Assembly: GCA_050329975.1 (NCBI GenBank)
Contig: JBHJOG010000045.1
Span: 1 to 15,213, forward strand
Direction: 5' to 3'
Length of the DNA: 15,213 bases
From: CALKHQ01 sp050329975
GTDB taxonomy: Bacteria > Pseudomonadota > Alphaproteobacteria > CALKHQ01
A model generated the notes under the pieces. It was not told the origin of the DNA. It made no database searches and saw only the letters and a list, made by a program, of their open reading frames with translations. Shown piece after piece: positions 7,201-15,213 of this stretch; the first letter of the stretch is position 1, and each line of letters starts with the position of its first letter. The translations under genes were made by a program, and so were the position numbers.

Positions 7201-7404
7201 CGCCACCAGCCGCCGGGCCCGGTCGGCGATGGCGGCGCGGTCGCCGGCGGAAAGCCTGAGCCGGGCGAGCAGGCCGTCCACCGCCTGCGCCTCGTCGAGG
7301 CGATAGGCAACGTCGACCTCGCGGCGCGCCTCGTCCAGCCGCGGTCCCCAGGACGGGCGGGAGGGCATGCGGAAGCCGGGGTCTGACGGATCGGGCTCGG
7401 ACAT
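4252..7404 (-). CDS. putA: Bifunctional proline dehydrogenase / L-glutamate-5-semialdehyde dehydrogenase (short, type A PutA)
   Basis: The 1050-residue enzyme oxidises proline to pyrroline-5-carboxylate with FAD and then to glutamate with NAD+. The proline dehydrogenase barrel spans about residues 175-505: SYDMLGEAAMT, GVSIKLSALHPRY with Lys263, LMVRLVKGAYWD, THNAHS, IYAPVGGHRELLAYLVRRLLENG with Tyr472 and Arg487-Arg488, which match the substrate-binding residues of E. coli PutA. The aldehyde dehydrogenase part spans about 570-1030: SPWNFPL (702-708), GSVETA, ETGG with Glu806, and GQRCSALR with catalytic Cys840. It ends in the conserved NTTAAGGNASLL motif, so it is complete. The ribbon-helix-helix domain of the 1320-residue E. 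coli protein is absent, so it should not regulate its own gene, and no dedicated regulator lies next to it in this window. The start at 7404 has only a weak ribosome binding site. Confidence 0.98.
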   Translation of the reverse strand: MSEPDPSDPGFRMPSRPSWGPRLDEARREVDVAYRLDEAQAVDGLLARLRLSAGDRAAIADRARRLVATVRERRVKPGGIDAFLQEYGLDTREGVVLMCLAEALLRVPDAGTVDELIRDKIADGNWADHVGQSGSVLVNASSWGLMLSGRILRDEAPDSGDLNRALRRLVQRSGEPVIRQAMTQAMRIMGRQFVLAETIDAALKESRAAERAGYRYSYDMLGEAAMTAADAARYHDAYATAIERVGRHATGRGPIEGPGVSIKLSALHPRYEVAQADRVMAELAPRIVGLCELARQHDIGICIDAEEADRLDLSLDLIAATAAEPALAGWEGLGLALQAYQKRAVHVVGWLAGLAETAKRRLMVRLVKGAYWDTEIKQAQVDGLAGYPVFTRKRSTDVSWLACAQALLADPKAFYPQFATHNAHSLAAAMVMANAAGTRAYEFQRLHGMGEPLYEAVVEKATPDARAACRIYAPVGGHRELLAYLVRRLLENGANTSFVNRLADDELPVDEVIADPVLRTMRTDPIANPAIPLPVDLYRPVRPNSLGEDLSDRPRLAELAAAMEAPAPTAGKGTAVRNPAHRSMVVGSVVEAGAADVERALATGKAAQRGWDSRPVDERAVCLERAADLYVAHRAELMALCVREAGKTLDDAVAEVREAEDFLRYYAAEARGLFGPPRELPGPTGERNSYALRGRGVFACISPWNFPLAIFTGQVAAALVAGNAVLAKPAEQTPLIAARAVALLHEAGVPEDVLHVLPGPGETVGAALTAHPRIDGVAFTGSVETARLINRALAARDGAIVPLIAETGGLNCMIVDSTALPEQVVADVVTSAFRSAGQRCSALRALFVQQEVADKLIAMLAGAMAELRIGDPADLATDVGPVIDGDAHAMLAAHAERMDREAKLIHACAAPDLDGWFFPPRAYEVDGLARIGGEVFGPILHVIRFDPRKLDQLLAEIEETGFGLTFGLHSRIDDRAEALAARLPVGNIYVNRSMIGAVVGVQPFGGEGLSGTGPKAGGPLYLTRFAIERALSVNTTAAGGNASLLAQGGG

Positions 7405-7533
7405 TTCGGGCTCGCTGGGCTGTCGGGCGACCGGCCGATGCTAGCACGCCTGCGGCTCGGTTGCGCGGGGTCCTCGGGAGCCTCGATAGTGCCGCCGGGA
7501 CGGGCCCGAGTCGCCGCGTCCGCGGAGTCGATC

Positions 7534-8439
7534 GTGACCGCTCTCTCAGCCAACATGCGCGGTGCGCTGTTCATGACGCTGTCGATGGCCGGCGGCGCCG
7601 TCAGCGACGCCATGGTCAAGGCGATCGCCGAGCACATGGGCATGGCACAGATCATGTTCCTGCGGGGCATCGCCGCGACGCTGCTGATCCTCCTGCTCGC
7701 GCACCAACGCAGGGCGCTGCGGCCGCTCAGCGCCGCCGCGCATCCGATGATCGTGCTGCGCTCCCTCGGCGAGGTCGGCGCGACCGTCACCTTCCTGATC
7801 GCGCTCTCGCGCATCCCGCTCGCCGACGTTTCGGCGATCCTGCAGGCGCTGCCGCTGGCGGTGACTCTGGGAGCGGCGCTTTTCCTCGGCGAGCCGGTCG
7901 GCTGGCGGCGCTGGACCGCGATCGCGGTCGGCTTCGCCGGAGTCCTGGTGGTCGTGCGGCCGGGCGCCGGGGGCTTCACGGTCGAGGCGCTGCTGATGCT
8001 CGCCTGCGTCGCCTTCGCGGCGCTCAGGGACCTCACCACCCGGCGCGTGCCCGGCGAGATCCCCGCGCTGTTCATCTCGGCGGTGACGGCGGCCTCGGTC
8101 TGCGCGACCGGCGGCATCCTGGTCGCGGCGACGGGGGACTGGCGGCCGGTCTCGGCGCTGAGCGCCGGCATGCTGGTCGGCGCCGCCGTGCTGCTGCTGA
8201 CCAGCTACCAGCTCATCATCCTGGCGATGCGCGAGGGCGACATCTCGGCGGTGGCGCCGTTCCGCTACACCAACCTGCCCTGCGCCATCCTGCTCGGCTG
8301 GCTGGTCTTCGCCGAGGTGCCGGACGCCTGGATGCTCTCCGGCTCCGCCATCATCATCGCCTCGGGGCTGTACACGTTCTATCGGGAACGCAGGGTGGCC
8401 CGCCAGCCGCTGGCGGCCGCGCCGCCGGGCGTATCATGA
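7534..8439 (+). CDS. EamA/DMT-superfamily inner-membrane transporter (second copy)
   Basis: The protein is about 301 residues with roughly ten membrane segments in two EamA repeats. Family features include LRGIAATLLILLL in the second helix region, LPLAVTLGAALFLGEPVGW with the conserved GE at the end of the first repeat, GFAGVLVVVRPG, and RYTNLPCAILLGWLVFAEVP in the second repeat. The GTG at 7534 is preferred because GGAG lies six bases upstream; the in-frame ATG at 7438 would add a non-hydrophobic stretch overlapping the putA upstream region, and the ATG at 7555 has no site. It diverges from putA across about 130 bases in which I see no convincing promoter. It is not a duplicate of the EamA gene at 393: the sequences differ throughout. 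Substrate unknown. Confidence 0.88.
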   Translation: MTALSANMRGALFMTLSMAGGAVSDAMVKAIAEHMGMAQIMFLRGIAATLLILLLAHQRRALRPLSAAAHPMIVLRSLGEVGATVTFLIALSRIPLADVSAILQALPLAVTLGAALFLGEPVGWRRWTAIAVGFAGVLVVVRPGAGGFTVEALLMLACVAFAALRDLTTRRVPGEIPALFISAVTAASVCATGGILVAATGDWRPVSALSAGMLVGAAVLLLTSYQLIILAMREGDISAVAPFRYTNLPCAILLGWLVFAEVPDAWMLSGSAIIIASGLYTFYRERRVARQPLAAAPPGVS

Positions 8440-8446
8440 CTTTTCC

Positions 8447-8530
8447 GTCATGCCCGGCCGCAGCGCCGGGCATCTCCCGCAGGAGGGGACCCCCGTGCCA
8501 TGAGATGGTCGGGACGAGCCCGGCCATGAC
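8447..8530. repeat. REP-like double-hairpin palindromic element
   Basis: Two stem-loops face each other. The first pairs ATGCCCGGC (8450-8458) with GCCGGGCAT (8465-8473). The second pairs ATGGTCGGG (8505-8513) with CCCGGCCAT (8519-8527), with one G-T pair. The outer ends, GTCATG and CATGAC, are also inverted copies. The GTCATG-CCCGG type of sequence resembles intergenic repeats found in many copies in alphaproteobacterial genomes. It starts eight bases after the EamA stop codon and may serve as a transcript end. Copy number cannot be judged from one window. Confidence 0.6.
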
Positions 8531-8659
8531 GTGGGGGGATAGCGGAAGGCCGCCGGGACGCCGATTTCGGCTCGCCCCGCCTACCCTCCCTACGCTACGA
8601 TACAGCGCGTTGGGAAACTGCGGCGCGGCAGCAGACGAGAGCCGGCAAGGTAGCGAACG

Positions 8660-9574
8660 ATGGACACACAAAGCGCCCTTCGCGCGTTGGGCGTCGAGCC
8701 GCTCACCGATGAGCAGCGCGAGACCTTCAACCGAGACGGTTATTTCATCGTCGAAGGCATCCTGACACCGCAGGAGTGCGCGGTGATGGGCGCGGAGTTC
8801 GACCGGCTGTGCGCGCTCGACGGGCAGGACGCGGGCATCGAGGTCGTGCTGGAAGGCGCAGATGGTGAGTTCTATTCGCCGGATCAGGTCCGCAGCCAGG
8901 GCGTCAGGCAAGGTTCGACGCGCATTTCCAACATCTTCAACAAGTCCGACAAGTTCGATCGCTGCCTCGCCATCGCTCCGCTGCTCGCGGCCGCGGCAGA
9001 CCTGATGGGTGAGATAAAGCTGCACGGCGCCAATATTCGTGAACCTCACAAAGGCGCGGGTCACCAGTCTCTTCATTCTGATGTGCCGAAACGCACCAGG
9101 GACGACTGGTGGTTGATCAACTCGCTGATCATGTTCGATGACATGACTCTGGACAATGGGCCGACGCGCATCGTACCGGGCTCGCACCTCTGGCCGGAGC
9201 TTAACGTGCCCTGTGTCAATGGTGAGCGGACACCACCAGAGGATCCGGACATTCTGGCCTTCGATCGCTTTCCGGAGGATCTCTACGCACCGTACCCGGG
9301 CGAGGTGCTGGTGACGATGCCGGCAGGTTCGGTCGCGGTGTTCAACTCCAGTTGCTGGCACGGCGGCACGCTGAAGAAGACGGACGCCCGGCGCCGCATG
9401 CTGCACATGACCTACACCCGGCGCGACCTGCCGCAGCAGCTCCCGCAGCAGGATTATCTCACCCAGGCGCTCTACGACCGCTTGAGCGAGGCGCATCGCT
9501 GGCTGTTCGATGTGGGGCCACCGATGGCCCCGCCAAGGATGCCACACGAAATCCGCTCGGCGGGCTACGCCTGA
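8660..9574 (+). CDS. Phytanoyl-CoA dioxygenase (PhyH) family Fe(II)/2-oxoglutarate oxygenase
   Basis: The 304-residue protein shows the PhyH pattern: an N-terminal FNRDGYFIVEGILTPQEC, then the iron-binding HSD motif with His139 and Asp141 (HQSLHSDVP), the NGPTRIVPGSHLW segment at 166-178, GSVAVFNSSCWHGG with the distal iron-binding His234, and the 2-oxoglutarate-binding arginine cluster RRR at 244-246. All metal and cosubstrate residues are present, so an active hydroxylase is expected. The substrate is not visible; family members hydroxylate fatty acyl-CoAs, ectoine and various secondary metabolites. GC content is clearly lower than around it (about 54 percent over 9001-9120 by hand count), which may mark recent acquisition. 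It appears monocistronic, between a REP-like element and the convergent ABC operon. The ribosome site (AAGG) is weak. Confidence 0.92.
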   Translation: MDTQSALRALGVEPLTDEQRETFNRDGYFIVEGILTPQECAVMGAEFDRLCALDGQDAGIEVVLEGADGEFYSPDQVRSQGVRQGSTRISNIFNKSDKFDRCLAIAPLLAAAADLMGEIKLHGANIREPHKGAGHQSLHSDVPKRTRDDWWLINSLIMFDDMTLDNGPTRIVPGSHLWPELNVPCVNGERTPPEDPDILAFDRFPEDLYAPYPGEVLVTMPAGSVAVFNSSCWHGGTLKKTDARRRMLHMTYTRRDLPQQLPQQDYLTQALYDRLSEAHRWLFDVGPPMAPPRMPHEIRSAGYA

Positions 9575-9607
9575 AAGCACGACCTGCTGGCGGCCCGCGC
9601 CGCGGCC

Positions 9608-9622
9608 CTGCCGCTATGGCAG
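9608..9622. terminator. Small hairpin between convergent genes
   Basis: CTGCC (9608-9612) and GGCAG (9618-9622) form a five-base stem in the 60-base gap where the PhyH gene and the ABC operon converge. There is no T-run on either side. It is the only candidate terminator I see for either transcript. Confidence 0.2.
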
Positions 9623-9634
9623 CCCCACAGGCCC

Positions 9635-10732
<1,098 letters not shown>

Positions 10733-10754
10733 AGTATCTCGCCCTCTCGAAAGC

Positions 10755-12000
<1,246 letters not shown>

Positions 12001-12011
<11 letters not shown>

Positions 12012-12939
12012 GACGCATCCGCCCGAATTTGATGAACGAGATGACCAGCATCGCGATCACCAGGAACAGGAAAGTCGACGCCGCAGAGCCGTAGTGAAAC
12101 TTGTCGAACTGGAACAGATTCTCCTGCGCGAACACCGACATGCTTCGGGTCTGGCTGTTGTTCGGGGTCAGCACGTAGATCAGGTCGAAGATGCGCAAGG
12201 AGTCGAGCGCGCGGAAGATGATCGCCACCATCAGCGCCGGGCGGACCAGCGGCAGCGTGACCCGGAAGAACACCTTTACCGGATGGACGCCGTCCACCTT
12301 CGCCGCCTCGTAGATGTCGCCGGGCAGCATCTGCAGGCCGGCAAGGATCAGGAGCGCCATGAACGGCGTCGTCTTCCACACGTCGACGATAATCACCGCC
12401 GCCATCGCCGTGTCGGGCGAGGCGGTCCAGGCGATCGGGCTCGCGATGACCCCCAGCCCCATCAGCAGGTCGTTGATGATCCCGAACTGGTCGTGGAGCA
12501 TCCAGGCCCACATCTTCGCCGAGACGATGGTCGGGATCGCCCAGGGGATCAGGATCGCGGTGCGCAGCAGCCCGCGGCCGCGGAAATGCGCGTGCAGCGT
12601 CAGCGCCACCGCCATGCCGAGCACCGTCTCCAGACTGACCGAGATGACGGTGAACTTGATCGTGTTCCAGACCGCATTGATCCAGGTCGGATCGTTCAGC
12701 AGCCCGAAATAGTCGCCGGTGCCGTCGCCGTAGTCGACATATTCCAGGTAGTTGTCGAGGCCGACCCAGTTGAAGTTCCAGGTGAACGCGGTGCTGAGAC
12801 GCGCGTCGGTGAAGCCGTAGAGGATCGTCATGAACAGCGGGTAGCCAGCCACCGCCGCCAGCACGATCAGCATCGGCGTCAGATAGAGCCAGGCGTCCCT
12901 GACGCGGCTGCGGGTGAGCTGGGAGCCGTGGGAGGCCAT
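12001..12939 (-). CDS. Sugar ABC importer permease, MalF type
   Basis: The 312-residue protein has about six membrane segments, starting with AWLYLTPMLIVLAAVAGYPLFMTILYGFTD, which is the usual opening of MalF/UgpA-type permeases. The EAA loop, YEAAKVDGVHPVKVFFRVTLPL, lies at about 210-231. The periplasmic region between the first and second segments carries WVGLDNYLEYV, a family hallmark. The ATG at 12939 follows the binding-protein stop by 97 bases; that gap contains a very stable hairpin, and no clear Shine-Dalgarno sequence precedes the start. The 3' end overlaps the next permease gene by 11 bases. It forms the membrane channel together with that protein. Confidence 0.96.
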
Positions 12940-12985
12940 GGTGGGGCGCCAATCCTGCTGGACAGCTGGGGGCGTTCGTCTGCGC

Positions 12986-13031
12986 CGGACCGGGGCCCCG
13001 CGCCGCGTGGGCGGGCGGGGCCCCGGGTCCG
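12986..13031 (-). other. Strong intercistronic hairpin between binding-protein and permease genes
   Basis: CGGACCGGGGCCCCGC (12986-13001) pairs with 13015-13031 over 16 bases with a single bulged C and a 13-base loop, nearly all G-C. It starts six bases after the binding-protein stop codon in the direction of transcription. No T-run follows on the transcribed side, so it is unlikely to be a complete terminator; an attenuator or a barrier to 3' exonucleases is more likely, keeping binding-protein mRNA more abundant than permease mRNA. Confidence 0.7.
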
Positions 13032-13036
13032 ATCCT

Positions 13037-14311
<1,275 letters not shown>

Positions 14312-14515
14312 GTAGTCCTCCCAAACAAAGAACGGTTTTATTGGCGACAAGCCGTGTTGCCGCATGTTGCCTAACAGTTGGCGGAAATCGGCGGTCTGTC
14401 AACGACGGAAACTGCCTGCCTACTATCGTATGCAGACCCGGCGGGGCGTTGCCGGCGGCAGCGAAAACGGGTACCTCTCGCTCGGCCCCTGCGCCAGTCC
14501 GATCCGGAGCCGCCC
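14312..14515. promoter_or_regulatory. Divergent control region between importer operon and alpha-glucosidase
   Basis: This gap of 204 bases is less GC-rich than its flanks. On the minus strand TTGACA (complement of 14397-14402) is a perfect -35 for the importer, but the -10 at 17 bases (AACTGT) is poor. On the plus strand TACTAT (about 14421-14426) is a good -10 for the glucosidase with only a weak -35. TGTTGCC occurs at 14355-14361 and 14365-14371, ten bases apart. GGAG at 14506-14509 is the glucosidase ribosome site. Weak partners to good hexamers suggest that a regulator is needed on both sides. Confidence 0.5.
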
Positions 14516-15213
14516 ATGTCCGAGCCCCTGCCCTGGCACCGCAGCGCGGTGATCTATCAGGTCTATCCGCGCTCGTTCTGCGACAGCAACGACGACGGCA
14601 TCGGCGACCTGGCCGGAATCGAGATCAAGCTCGACTACATCGCCGGCCTCGGCGTGGATGCGCTCTGGATCTCGCCCTTCTTCAAGTCGCCGATGCGTGA
14701 TTTCGGCTATGATGTATCGGATTATTGCGATGTCGATCCGATCTTCGGCACGCTGGCAGATTTCGACGCGCTGCTCGCCGAGGCCCACCGGCGCGGCCTG
14801 AAGGTCATCATCGATCAGGTCTATGCCCATACATCCGACGCGCATGACTGGTTCGTGCAGAGCCGGGAGTCTCGGGAAGGTCCGTGTGCAGACTGGTACG
14901 TCTGGAAGGACCCGAAGCCGGACGGCACCCCGCCCAACAACTGGCAATCCGTTTTCGGCGGCGCCGCCTGGACCTGGGATGCGCGGCGCCAGCAATATTT
15001 CATGCACAATTTCCTTTCGAGCCAGCCGCAGCTCAACGTGCACAATCCGCAGGTGCAGGACGCGCTGCTGGCGGCGGCCCGCTTCTGGCTGCAGCGGGGC
15101 GTGGACGGGTTCCGGCTGGATGCCATCAACTTCGCCATGTTCGATCCGGACTTCCGCGACAACCCGCCCTGGCCCGCCGAGGGGCGCACGATCACCAGGC
15201 CGTTCGACCTCCA
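14516..15213 (+). CDS. GH13 alpha-glucosidase (oligo-1,6-glucosidase / GH13_23-like), N-terminal part, runs off right edge
   Basis: The first 232 codons are present, of a protein that in this family is usually about 540 residues. The N-terminus is canonical: WHRSAVIYQVYPRSFCDSNDDGIGDLAGI, then LDYIAGLGVDALWISPFFKSPM and DFGYDVSDY. Conserved region I is IIDQVYAHTSD with Asp100 and His105. The region V motif reads SQPQLNVHNP at 169-178, and region II is GVDGFRLDAINF with the nucleophile Asp202; the acid/base glutamate would lie beyond the window. There is no signal peptide, so it is cytoplasmic and would hydrolyse alpha-glucosides brought in by the divergent importer. GGAG lies six bases before the ATG. 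The order resembles bacterial alpha-glucosidases such as the Halomonas enzyme of subfamily GH13_23. Trehalose synthase or sucrose hydrolase cannot be excluded without the rest. Confidence 0.93.
   Translation, partial: MSEPLPWHRSAVIYQVYPRSFCDSNDDGIGDLAGIEIKLDYIAGLGVDALWISPFFKSPMRDFGYDVSDYCDVDPIFGTLADFDALLAEAHRRGLKVIIDQVYAHTSDAHDWFVQSRESREGPCADWYVWKDPKPDGTPPNNWQSVFGGAAWTWDARRQQYFMHNFLSSQPQLNVHNPQVQDALLAAARFWLQRGVDGFRLDAINFAMFDPDFRDNPPWPAEGRTITRPFDL

Noticed and set aside
4021..7386. Long plus-strand open frames (4021-5754 and 5971-7386) opposite putA
   Set aside because: They are antisense to a fully conserved enzyme; their translations are low-complexity and rich in Arg, Gly, Ala, Asp and Gln, as expected from GC-rich codons read on the wrong strand.
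7405..7533. Promoters for putA and the divergent EamA gene (for example a minus-strand TAGCAT)
   Set aside because: I could not find a -35 at acceptable spacing for any candidate on either strand.
8560..8571. GCCGA-TT-TCGGC palindrome upstream of the PhyH gene as an operator
   Set aside because: It is only five bases per arm with a GC-rich sequence, and no regulator gene is adjacent.

Overview
The window is GC-rich chromosomal DNA packed with genes on both strands and GC-biased at the third codon position. Its gene set (a short bifunctional PutA, a ThuE/AglE-like alpha-glucoside ABC transporter beside a GH13 glucosidase, EamA exporters, a divergent MocR-EamA pair) suggests an alphaproteobacterium, perhaps Rhodospirillales or Hyphomicrobiales. 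Genus cannot be fixed from the sequence alone. I see no tRNA, rRNA, CRISPR, phage or insertion-sequence genes, and no gene-free stretch longer than about 220 bases.

Left part (1-4241): small regulator-plus-target modules. A MocR-type regulator, cut by the window edge, diverges from an EamA transporter. A LysR regulator diverges from an NmrA-like NAD(P)-binding protein, and the gap holds an LTTR box (CTGTT-N11-AACAG) and a good sigma-70-like promoter. A TetR regulator has a perfect 16-base operator inside its own promoter and is followed by a YciI-like protein, probably as a two-gene operon.

Middle (4252-9574): putA encodes the two-step oxidation of proline to glutamate. It is a short PutA without the DNA-binding domain of the E. 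coli protein. A second EamA transporter diverges from it. Next come an 84-base REP-like palindromic element and a phytanoyl-CoA dioxygenase (PhyH) family oxygenase whose composition is visibly less GC-rich than its neighbours.

Right part (9635-15213): a complete sugar ABC importer operon on the minus strand, in the order binding protein, MalF-type permease, MalG-type permease, MalK/UgpC-type ATPase. It diverges from a GH13 alpha-glucosidase that runs off the right edge. The importer would bring alpha-glucosides such as trehalose, maltose or sucrose into the cytoplasm, where the glucosidase, which has no signal peptide, would hydrolyse them. A very strong hairpin lies between the binding-protein and first permease genes, in the position of the malE-malF hairpin of enteric bacteria. 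The MalG-type permease has an unusual hydrophobic N-terminal extension of about 150 residues.

I found no clearly new multi-gene system. The most useful leads are the permease extension, the intercistronic hairpin, the paired TetR operators, and the regulatory geometry of the divergent promoters.
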